Shown here piece after piece: positions 21,777 to 32,651 of a stretch of 64,000 nt of DNA. The translations under genes and the position numbers were made by a program. Location: the NCBI RefSeq assembly GCF_963678635.1, contig NC_087069.1, forward strand, positions 20,312,660 through 20,376,659, written 5' to 3'. Source of the stretch: Symsagittifera roscoffensis (taxonomy: Eukaryota > Xenacoelomorpha > Acoela > Convolutidae). Each line of letters opens with the position of its first letter. Position 1 is the stretch's first letter. The notes beneath the pieces were generated by a model. It did no database searches. It saw nothing but the letters and a program-made list of their open reading frames with translations, and had not been told where the DNA came from.

Positions 21777-24466
21777 CTAGAATACAAAAATTACTGATAA
21801 AGAATCTGGTTTTCAAGAAGGAGGGACTATTGACAATATTTTACTGAAGTATTCATATTAGACTTAACTGTGCAATAGTAACCATGTTTAATTGTTTTGC
21901 TTTCTGATTTTTCTATGATGTAGTATTTCAGACCAGATAAACAACTAAACATAAAACGTTATACTTTGTGTAAAAACGCAAAGAAATATTTATGCGGTGA
22001 GAACTCCCATACAAAACTATTTGAAAACATACATTTAATAAATTCACGAAGATATTAAAAAAACTCAACTCAACTCGTAAATCTGGTTAAATCAAAACAA
22101 CATTGTTTTAATTTTACCCAGCGCTCGAAAAAAAATTCCAATGATACTTGAGTTTTCCGGTAGCTGATGAATCATAGTGAAAAATACAAAAAACTGTTTG
22201 GTGTTAAGAGTAATCACATCAAGATTAATTGTATTGTTATTGGCCTGCTTTGCAGAAGACACCATTTTAACACGCCAGGAAAGTGTCAAACTCGGCCAGG
22301 AAAGAACTGAATCTCTTGGCTATTAAAACTGATATCGATAAAAAGTTAGTGATTATCAAACTGATGATGATAATAACCGACTAAATGTTTTTACTAGACC
22401 GATTCAATCTCTACTTAAAAGTCTTCAACATCATGTCATACGAAGCCCACTAAAGGTTCAACATTTTATTATACGAAACCAACTAAAGTTATAGGTTAGT
22501 AAAAAGCATTTTTGTATAAGAAATTCTCGGGTTTTTTTCTTATGTTGCGTTGACTAGCCAACCTGCTTGAAAATGATGTTTTACAATGGAAAATTTACAA
22601 ATTCTTTTGAGTTAACTTTTTCGAGTTTTCGTGAACTGTTGACGTGTAGAAAAACTAAACCTTTTTCTCGTGAACAAGGTAGATGGAAGTTTTTTCAATG
22701 CAATGGTAAAATCTGAGAACTAAAAACTAGTCTCAGTACTGATCAGTAGGACCTTTTTTATATTACTGATTGATAACACCTTACTCAAAGCGCTGGTTTA
22801 AAAAAACTGTTAAGTCGGGCTATATGTCAACAATTCAGCTGGAAGCAAACCGCTCATTCATACTCGTCAGTATTTAGACAAATACTGTATGAAACAATCA
22901 GAATAAATTAAGACACAAACAATCCAAAATAAAAAATAATTATTTATTAATTTCTTCCTTGTATCGATTCTGATTGGTTCAAGCAGTATTTGTCTAATTA
23001 CCGGCGTCTCTGAATACGCGGTTGTCTAATTACTGCTACATCACCTCCCCAAAGTTGCCTTTAAAGTGAACTTATCGAAAATAATTGAAGTTTATCGAAG
23101 TAATCACATCAGAATTAACTGTGCAAAAGTAACCATTTTCAATTGTTTTGCTTTCTGATTTTTCTATGATTTAATACTTAAGACCAGATAAAATACTAAG
23201 CATAAAATGTTATACTTAGTGTAAAAACGCAAAGAAATATTTATGCGGTGAGAACTCCCATACAAAACTATTCGAAAACATTTAATAAATTCACGAAGAT
23301 ATTAAAAAACTCAACTCATTTATTAAATCTGGTTAAATCAAAAAAACATCGTTTTAATTTTACCCAAGCCCTCGAAAAAAAAATCCCAATGATAGTTGAG
23401 TTTTCCGATAGCAGATGAATCATAGTGAAAAATACAAAAACTGTTTGGTGTTAAGAGTAACCACATCAAGATGAATTGTACTTTTATTGGCCTGCTTTGC
23501 AGAATAAACCATGTTAACATGCCAGGAAAGTGTCAAAATGTGCCAGGAAAAAACTGAATCTCTTGGCTATTAAAACTGATATCGATAAAAAAAACTTAGT
23601 TATTATCAAACTGATGATGATAATAACCGACTAAATGTTTTTACTAGACCGATTTAACCTCTACTTAAAAGTTTTCAACATCATGTTATACGAAGCCCAC
23701 TAAAATTTCAACATTTTATTATACGAAGCCCACTAAAGTTATAGGTTAGTAATAAGCATTTTTGTATAAAAAATTCTCGGGTTTATTTCCTTATGTTGCG
23801 TTGACTAGCCACCCTGCTTGAAAATGATGTTTTACAATGGAAAACTTACAACTTCTTTTGAATTAACTATTTCAAGTGTTCGTGGACTGTTGACGTGAAA
23901 AAAAACTAAATCTTTTTCTCGTGAACAAGGTAGAGAAATGTTTTTTTTAATGCAGTGGTAAAATCTGAGAACTAAAAACTAGTCTCAGTACTGATCAGTA
24001 GGACCTTTTTATAGTATTGATTAATAACACCTAACTCAAAGCGCTGTCTTTAAAAAACTGTTAAATCGGGCTATATGTCAGCAAATCAGCTGGAAGCAAA
24101 CCGCTCGTCAGTATTTAGACAAATACTGTATGAAACAATCAGAATAAAGTTAAGACATAACTAATCCAAAATAAATATTAATTATTTTTTAATTTCTTCA
24201 TTGTATCAATTCTGATTGGTCGAAACAGTATTTGTCTCATTACCGGCGTGTCTGAATACGCGGTTGTCTCCACAAAGTTGCCTTTAAAGTGAAATTATCG
24301 AAAATATCAGTTTACTGGCAAAACTAAGAAGCTACTTTCAAAAACTTCTATGTCTGAATTTTATGTGCGACCATACTTTTAAACAAGAACCTACATGTGT
24401 GAACAGCATATAAGATTTGGACAGAAAGGTCTTTTAGAGCAAAAGAACCAAAACAATCGAGCAAAC

Positions 24467-24652
24467 CTGATTTGTATAGGTAGGATTCCAGCGCAGATAC
24501 ATTTTTCGCCCTTGGTTGCAATTGTGACAGGTGATATTTAAGTGGACAGGTTTCTGCAGTCCCATGTTGGATGGATTTGTCAGCCGAAGCAGAGACTAGC
24601 AGATCCGCGTTCTTACCACACCACGCTACTTGGTCTACAGGGTCAGTTTGAC
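24467..24652 (-). pseudogene. THOC3 exon-2 copy B
   Basis: 186 nt. It carries the common one-base deletion and a further one-base loss at CCCATGTTGG, where copies A and C read CCCACAGTTGG. Copy D is also one base shorter here, so B and D group together. It lies in a 1.1-kb unit without the GCCAGGAAA segment. Confidence 0.88.
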
Positions 24653-25610
24653 CTAGATTACAAAAATACTAATTAAAAACTGGTTTTCAAGAAGGTACTA
24701 TTGACAATATTTTACTGAAGTAATCACATTAGATCATGATAATAACCGACTGAATGTGAAGACTAACCGATTTCATCTCTACCTAAAAAGCTTCAACATC
24801 ATGTTATACGAACCGCAGTAAGGTTTCAACATTTTGTTATATGAAGCCCATCAAAGTTATAGGCTAGTAAAAAGCATTTTTGTATAAAAAATCTAGTTTT
24901 TTTTCGTTGTTGCGTTGACTGGCCACCTTGCTTGAAAATGATGTTTTACAATGGAAATTTTACAAATTCTTTTGAGTTAACTATTTTAAGTTTTCGTGGA
25001 CTGTTGACGTGGAAAAAACTAAACCTTCTTCTCGTGAACAAGGTAGATGAAAGTTTTTTCAATGCAATGGTAAAATCTGAGAACTAAAAACTAGTCTCAG
25101 TACTGATCAGTAGGACCTTTTTTTATAGTACTGATTGATAACACCTTACTCAAAGCGCTGGTTTACAAAAACTGTCAAGTCGGGCTATATGTCAGCAATT
25201 CAGCTGGAAGCAAACCGCATATTCATACTCGTCAGTATTTAGACAAACACTGTATGAAACAATCAGAATAAAGTTAAGACATAAATAATCCAAAATAAAT
25301 ATCAATTATTTATTATTTTCTTCCTTGTATGGATTCTGATTGGTTGGAACAGTATTTGTCTAATTACCAGTGTGTCTGATTACGCGGTTGTCTAATTACT
25401 GCTACATCACCTCCCCAAAGTTGCCTTTAAAGTGAACTTATCGAAAATATCAGTTCACTGGCAAAACTTAGAAGCTACTTTCAAAAACTTCTATGTCTGA
25501 ATTTTATGTGCGACCATACTTTTAAACGAGTACCTACATGTGTGAAGAGCAAATATGAGTTGGAGAGAAAGGTCTTTTAGAGCAAAAGGAACCAAAACAA
25601 TCGAGCAAAC

Positions 25611-25797
25611 CTGATTTGTATTGGTAGGATTCCAGCGCAGATACATTTTTCGCCCTTGGTTGCAATTGTAACAGGTGATATTTAAATGGACAGGTTTCTG
25701 CAGTCCCACAGTTGGATGGATTTGTCAGCCGAAGCAGAGATTAGCAGATCCGAGTTCTTATCACACCACGCTACTTGGTCTACAGAGTCAGTGTGAC
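25611..25797 (-). pseudogene. THOC3 exon-2 copy C
   Basis: 187 nt with the common deletion. In length and unit type (1.65 kb) it matches copy A. The upstream splice acceptor region reads as in the intact gene. Confidence 0.9.
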
Positions 25798-27248
25798 CTA
25801 GAATACAGAAATTACTAAAGAATCTGGTTTTCAAGAAGGAGGTACTATTGACAAAATTTTACTGAAGTAATCACATCAGAGTTAACTGTGCAATAGTAAC
25901 CATTTTAAATTGTTTTGCTTTCTGATTTTTCTATGATTTAATACTTAAGACCAGATAAACAACTAAACATAAAATGTTATACTTAGTTTGAAAACGCAAA
26001 GAAATATTTATGCGGTGAGAACTCCCATACAAAACTATTCGAAAACATTTAATAAATTCACGAAGATATTAAAAACCTCAACTCATTTAGTAAATCTGGT
26101 TAAATCAAAACAACATCGTTTTAATTTTACCCAAGCGCTCGAAAAAAATTCCAATGATAGTTGAGTTTTCCGGTAGCTGATGATTCATAGTGAAAAATAA
26201 AAAAAAATGTTTGGTGTTAAGAGTAATCACATCAAGATGAATTTAATTTTTATTGGCCTGCTTTGCAGAATAAAACATTTTAACATGCCAGGAAAATGTC
26301 AAAATGTGCCAGGAAAGAACTGAATGTCTTGGCTATTAAAACTGATATCGATAAAATGTTAGCGATTATCAAACTGATGATGACAATAACCGACTAAATG
26401 TTTTTACTAGACCGATTTAATCTCTACTTAAAAGTCTTCAACATCAAGTTATACGAAGCCCACTACAGTTTCAACATTTTATTATACGAAGCCCACTAAA
26501 GTTATAGGCTAGTAATAAGCATTTTTGTATAAAAAACTCTCGGGTTTATTTCCTTATGTTGCGTTGACTAGCCACCCAGCTTAAAAATAATGTTTTACTA
26601 TGGAAAATTTACAACTTCTTTTGAATCAACTATTTCAAGTTTTCGTGAACTGTTGACGTGGAAAAAAACTAAACCTTTTTCTCGTGAACAAGGTAGATAA
26701 ATGTTTTTTCAATGCAATGGTAAAATCTGAGAATTAAAAACTAGTCTCAGTACTGATCAAGAGGACCTTTTTATAGTACTGATTAATAACACCTAACTCA
26801 AAGCGCTGTCTTAAAAAAACTGTTAAATCGGGCTATATGTCAGCAAATCAGCTGGAAGCCAACCGGTCGTCAGTATTTAGACAAATACTGTATGAAACAA
26901 TCAGAATAAAGTTAGGACATAAATAATCCGAAATAAATATTAATTATTTAATAATTTCTTCCTTGTATCGATTCTGATTGGTTGAAATAGTATTTGTCTA
27001 ATTACCAGCGTGTCTGAATACGCGGTTGTCTAACTACTGCTACATCACCTCCCCAAAGTTGCCTTTAAATTGACTTTATCGAAAATATCAGTTCACTGGC
27101 AAAACTTAGAAGCTACTTTCAAAAACTTGTATGTCTGAATTTTATGTGCGACCATACTTTTAAACGAGTACCTACATGTGTGAACAGCATATATGAGTTG
27201 GAAAGAAAGGTCTTTTAGAGCAAAAGGAACCAAAACAATCGAGCAAAC

Positions 27249-27438
27249 CTGATTTGTATTGGTAGGATTCCAGCGCAGATATATTTTTCGCCCTTGGTTG
27301 CAATTGTGACAGGTGATATTTATTTAAGTGGACAGGTTTCTGCAGTCCCATTTTGGATGGATTTGTCAGCCGAAGCAGAGACTAGCAGATCCGGGTTCTT
27401 ACCACACCACGCTACTTGGTCTACAGAGTCAGTGTGAC
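27249..27438 (-). pseudogene. THOC3 exon-2 copy D
   Basis: 190 nt. It has the common deletion, the short CCCATTTTGG version shared with copy B, and its own four-base insertion (TTTATTTAAG region near 27320). It lies in a 1.1-kb unit, like copy B. Confidence 0.88.
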
Positions 27439-28018
27439 CAAGAATACAAAAATTACTAATAAAAAACTGGTTTTCAAGAAGGTACTATTGACAATATTTT
27501 ACTGAAGTAATCACATTAGATCATGATACTAACCGACTAAATGTTAATACTAAACTGATTTCATCTCTACCTAAAAGGCTTCAACATCATGTTATACGAA
27601 TCCCACTAAAATTTCAACATTATGTTATACGAAGCCCACCAAAGTTATAGGCTAGTAATAAGCATTTTTGTATTAAAAATCTCGTTTTGTTTTTCGTTGT
27701 TGCGTTGACTGGCCACCTTTCTTGAAAATGATGTTTTACAATGGAAAATTTACAAATTGTTTTGAACGAACTAATTGAAAATTTCGTGGACTGTTGACAT
27801 GGAAAAAAAAATTAAACCTTTTTCTCGTGAACAAGGTAGGTAAATGTTTTTTTTTTTCGATGCAATGGTAAAATCTTAGAACTAAACGCTAATCTCAGTA
27901 CTGATCAGTAGGATTTTTTTTATCGTTCTGATCAATAAGAGCTACCTCAAAGCGCTGCTTTTTAAAAAAAAAACTTTTAATTCGGGCTATATGTCTGCAA
28001 ATCAGCTGGAAGCAAACT

Positions 28019-29010
28019 GTACAATTTTCATGAAATTGTAGAATTTGATGATTTTTGAAGAAATCGAATTTTCCTTTAGTTTGGCCTGTGAAAACGGTGT
28101 AGTATCTTTTTACGGGAGTTTGATTTAGTATTATATTTCCGTTTTAGTGGCACAGAGTCAAGAAAACGTATCTAGGACTTTCGCAAACTTGTGAAATTGT
28201 TTCACTAAGTAACTGGCCAAGAAAACAGCGTACCAGTTATTTCCGTATGGACTGCTGCTTTTTCATGAAAATAACAAATAACGAAATCTTGAACGAACTT
28301 TCTAGGCCGAAAACGTATCGTGCGATCAATATTAAACCCACAGAAATATGATCATATCACTGTTTTGCAGATAATTGCATTGAAAGTTTCTGTGTATTAA
28401 ATTTTTTGGAATTGAGAGAACAAAAGACATTCTCGTTAACTCTCGTAAACAGCAGACAGTCGAGAAAGCTGAGAACAAGCGATTTTCAATTTTTCAAACG
28501 CATAACTTACAACTTCGTACAATACTTCCCGAAAGTAACTTCTGTTCAGATACAATTGCTACTTGCCCTTTTTACATATTGAGGAAAAACACTTCTCGGT
28601 ATTGAAGAAGCAGCTTCTTCAAGGAAAACCAATGAACAGGAAGGGTTTGTAATTGAATTTTTTCGACATCATTTTAATTTTAGCTCTCCGAACTTGTCCT
28701 GAATTAATTTTAGCATCCTCAATTTTCTCCTCTTCAGGATACGAAAAAACCAGCTGGCATTGGATGCAATTCAAAAATGAGGAACAAACTGAAGCTACTA
28801 AATTGCTCGTCACTGAAATTAGAGGCAAAACTGGAGGCAACCTTCCAGGCCAACTCTTGTATTTTATGAATATTAACTCCTAAAATCTGTAAATTTAACT
28901 TACAACATGAATGAACAGACAACAAAATTTAGCTCAAAAAACATCAGACTTTAAAACAATCAACTTCAGTTCAACCAATTTTTCCGAAAGAATAGTTTTG
29001 TAATAATTAT
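28019..29010. other. 3' flank of THOC3, no separate gene seen
   Basis: Array sequence ends near 28018. From about 28760 to 29010 the sequence matches the flank of the duplicated copy (16890-17145), so it was part of the duplicated block and may include the THOC3 3' UTR. No canonical AATAAA was evident on the minus strand close to the stop codon. Short ORFs here have no recognisable domain. Confidence 0.5.
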
Positions 29011-32000
29011 TTACGCAGCATCAACATTCACAAGTTTAATAGCTCCGTATTCTCTGTCTCTTTCCTTTTCATCGGCGCCGTAAGCCAGTACATTTGCTCT
29101 GGGATGCCAGCAGAGTGCATTAGCCGGTGGGTTGTCTAGAGGTACTTGGCCAATGCCAGAACAGGTCGGCACATAGCTCACATCTGTGAACGAGGTAAAC
29201 TGTTTGAGCATTTGATGCAAAAAAAAAACGCTAAACAAATCAAAGTTAATTCTGAAACTTTTTTGCTGAAATTGAATCCACTCAGACATTTATACTCTGT
29301 TCGATTCTCGAGACGATCATTACTCTAAACTTTAGCTATGATCTCAATTAACGATAGGAAAAAAGCATCAGCTTCCAGTGATCATTTTTTCCGTTGGATT
29401 CCCATATCAACTAAATTAGCAGTTTTTCTACCCATGAACAGCTAGGCTTACTAAATTCGAAAGACAAAATTGAATATAAAGTACCAATGAAAGTGTCCTC
29501 TGAGCCAGCAGCTAGCATGGAGCTGTCGTGGTTGAACCCGATCACCCGGATGACCCAGTCTAGTCTGGACACAGCTGAGATGCAGATGAAGGTGGAGTAG
29601 TCGAACAGACACACCACCGCGTCAGCTCCTCCTACAAGAAAGCAAAACGAGTAGAATTAGATTTTACTCTGCATAAAAGGGCTCAATTAGTTCGTCACTT
29701 TGCGATAAATCCATCCTTTTTTTGCATCTTTTGTCCAGAAGATTCCCAAAAAATTATATACCATTTTTCAAAAGCACGGTTTTCAAAAATAACTATTCTG
29801 CAATGAAATGAAAATGGATTTTTTTTGACGTGTAACCAGGCACAGAAGTTCGAATCTACTTGGGAGACACTTTGGCTACTTCAGAAAAAGCAATCAGATC
29901 AGATTATTATTATACACTCAATGAGACAATTTCTTCACTCTCAGCTTAATAACATTTGAAGTCTTAACTATCAATCTAATTTTTCCTCACCTGTTGCGAA
30001 GTATTTTCCATCGGGGCTCATTTTAACACATATTGCACTTGAAGAATGCGCTTTAATTGTAGACTGCAACTTCATTTCTGGAAAACTTTGTACTAAAATA
30101 GTCCCGTTTCCAGTTGTCAGGAAAATGAGGTTTCCCGCATTGTTGAAACACATCTCATTCACTTCAAACCGGAACTGCTGGTCTATGATTGACTTTTGAG
30201 ATCGGATGTCGAAAACACTGATTAGATCTTCTTTATTTCCCACCAGTACCTGTTAGATACAGCAAATAAGTAGCCCCAAACGATTCAATTCAAATATTTT
30301 TTGAATAATAATCATACTAATAATTATCACTAAGGGGAAGCGGATATTGGCGTCACTTGCGATACAATGATACTTTCGATAAATAATCAGATAAAACTGT
30401 TTACATAGTTATACTTTAGAACTTCAAAAACTACACCGACAATATTACTGCCTTGGAGGCCACGACTAGTCCATTTTAAACGTCTCCGAAAAATTGTATG
30501 AATCGAAAAATTTCTTCAACGTACACTGAAAAACTTTCGCCATCGCCATATGAATATTTTACATTACTATTTTTCTAATCTAGTTAAAAGAACGAAATGA
30601 ATATTATACAAGTACACATGTTAGTGCGCTTTTAGAAGTATAGTCCCACCGTTTTTTATGAGTCCCATTCAAAAGCTCGTTTAGAAGTGTGATATCGTCA
30701 GACCACTTGAAAAATACTTACAGTTCTTCAAGTAGATGAAAACAAAAGGAACACGTGCAAACAACTCTTCGTTAGATTAGCCACTAACGTTGCCTTTAAA
30801 GTGAAATTATCAAAAATATCAGTTCACTGGCAAAACTTAGAAGCTACTTTTAAAAACTTCTATGTCTGACTTTTATAGGGGACCATACTTTTAAACGAGT
30901 GCCCACATAAGTAAACAGCATGCTCGTTGCTTGAGGGTGAGGCAACATTAACCAGCCCAGAAAAATAACCAAAAAAAATGCATTTCTTAAGCAGGGGCAG
31001 AACAGCGGTTTGCCGTGATGAGCTGTACAGCTCGTATGTTGGTCCTATCCCTCGTGGATAAATGGTCTGAATAATAACAGCATATATGATATGGGCACAA
31101 AGGTCTTTTAGAGCAAAAAGGAACCAAAACTATCGAGCAAACCTGATTTGTATTGGTAGGATTCCAGCACAGATTAATATTTTCGCCCTTGGTTGCAATT
31201 GTGACAGGTGATATTTTAGTGGACAGATTTCTGCAGTCCCACAGTCGGATGGATTTGTCAGCCGAAGCAGAGACTAGCAGGTCCGAGTTCTTACCACACC
31301 ACGCTACTTGGTCTACAGAGTCAGTGTGACCTAGAATACAAAAATTATTAATAAAAAATCTGGTTTCCAAGAAGGTACTATTGACAATAATTTACTGAAG
31401 TAATCAAATAAGACCTAATTGTATCAGGCAGACATACCAAAATTGATTGTATTATTACGCATTTACAACCATTTAACTTTAGCCTGAGACATAGTCAAGG
31501 GACCTTCTGGTCCGTTTTCGGTCTCATAACTTTTTCACCATAATCCCTATGGAGTTTCCAGGGATTCTTTGATATGATGATCCACAGGATAATCTTGTTT
31601 TGTTAACTAATATGTAATTTAAAACGTAATTATTATTTTTCAGAAAAACTGAGCTGAAAATTAATTCAATCAAAATTTGGGTTTTCTTAGGATCGATATA
31701 TCAAAGGTAATGTCATTTCATTTCGATGGGTACTTCATAGTTTAGTTCAAAATCCAACAGAGCTCAATTAAAACTTTCATATTTTTTTGTTGAAACCTTT
31801 TAATAAAATTTATAGCGGCGTTTTCAACAGGCTGGATAGCCTCCAGTGTCTGCTAAACCAAAGGCTAAATTAAAATGTTTTTATGTTATCTTTTAATATT
31901 ACGCAATGGCTGAAAACAGATTTATTATGATTTATAGTTAAAAACACCTAAGCCTTCTTCGGTCCTTTGTTATAACTTTGTCTTCCATTTTCACTGAAAC

Positions 32001-32633
32001 AAGTTTCCAAAAAGTGCATAAAAACGCCTTTTTTACCTGTATTTCAAAAAAGTTGCCTGCGGCGCAGAAAATTTTTCACAAAATAGGGTCCTTATACTAT
32101 TTTAGCAGAGCTCGGAAATTCAAAAATCAAATTGGTCGACCTAAAAAAAAGGCCGGCAAAATTTTCAATTTTCTTTCAAAAAACCGCCCCCCCCCCCTTG
32201 AAAAATTTCTGCGCACTCCAGTGAGTGTCCCATTATCTCCAGAATACCTTCATGTATGTAATGAATTTTCAACTTTACTAGGCAGCTGTATAATGTTTTT
32301 GTTTCTACATTTTCTAAATGAGAAAACTCAGCTCCTCGGCGGCAACTATAGGAGAACAAAAGCACTCAAGGATCGTTTATTAGCAATCAAATTTCTTTTC
32401 CCACCTCTCAGACACGTCGGGCTTCTCGACAACTTCGTTCCATCGAAGTCAAAAACAGATACAGTTTTATCACTCGAGCATGACGCTATTCTGTTCCCAG
32501 TTGAGTTCCACGAGATGGAATGGACTTTTCCCGAGTGGGCGCGATAGTCCTCGCCCTTCTTGACAGTTGAGAACTTCTTTTTCAGACCAGAGTAGATTTT
32601 TTCATGTTTGGCTTTGCTCTGCGGGGAGTACAT
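29011..32633 (-). CDS. THOC3: THO complex subunit 3 (THOC3/TEX1), five coding exons
   Basis: WD40-repeat subunit of the nuclear THO/TREX complex, which couples transcription and splicing to mRNA export. Coding exons in order: 32405-32633, 31143-31330, 29991-30249, 29485-29631, 29011-29183. All junctions are GT-AG, phases match, and the sum is 996 nt (331 residues plus TAA), close to the usual length of about 350. Blades are visible from HSGKVHSISW (about residue 33) through GHTDSVDQVAW and SIRLWD, GENINLCW, the DGKYFATG block, SRLDW and the C-terminal ALCWHP to GAIKLVNVDAA. Colinearity with animal THOC3 runs over the whole length. The start is the first ATG after a splice-acceptor-like TTATTTCAG; the frame is also open further upstream, so a longer N terminus is possible. 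The 3' half is duplicated as a pseudogene on its left. Confidence 0.92.
31331..32404 (-). other. First THOC3 coding intron
   Basis: 1074-nt intron with donor GTGGGA and acceptor CTAG. It contains an 11-C run at 32187-32197 (plus strand) and no recognisable gene; a 189-codon plus-strand ORF crossing it and exon 1 is an antisense shadow. This intron is not represented in the pseudogene block on the left. Confidence 0.7.
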
Positions 32634-32651
32634 TGCAATAGACTGAAATAA
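32634..32651 (-). promoter_or_regulatory. Splice-acceptor-like site just before the THOC3 ATG
   Basis: On the minus strand TTATTTCAG ends at 32643, nine bases before the ATG (32633-32631). It could be the 3' end of a 5'-UTR intron, or a spliced-leader trans-splicing acceptor. Only the motif and its distance support this. Confidence 0.45.

Larger units (their letters stand above)
20320..28018. repeat. Irregular tandem array built from a THOC3 exon-2/intron segment
   Basis: A shared landmark (CTAGTCTCAGTACTGATC) occurs near 21070, 22726, 23977, 25089, 26743 and 27890, giving steps of about 1656, 1251, 1112, 1654 and 1147 bp. The longest units hold both a THOC3 exon-2 copy and a segment with two GCCAGGAAA motifs. 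The 1251-bp unit lacks the exon copy, and the 1.1-kb units lack the GCCAGGAAA segment. Every unit has the MITE-like element except the last, which ends near 28018. The alternation of long and short units suggests a higher-order repeat. Confidence 0.88.

Noticed and set aside
31978-32547. 189-codon plus-strand ORF
   Set aside because: It runs antisense through THOC3 coding exon 1 and its intron and contains a long C-run; no domain is visible.
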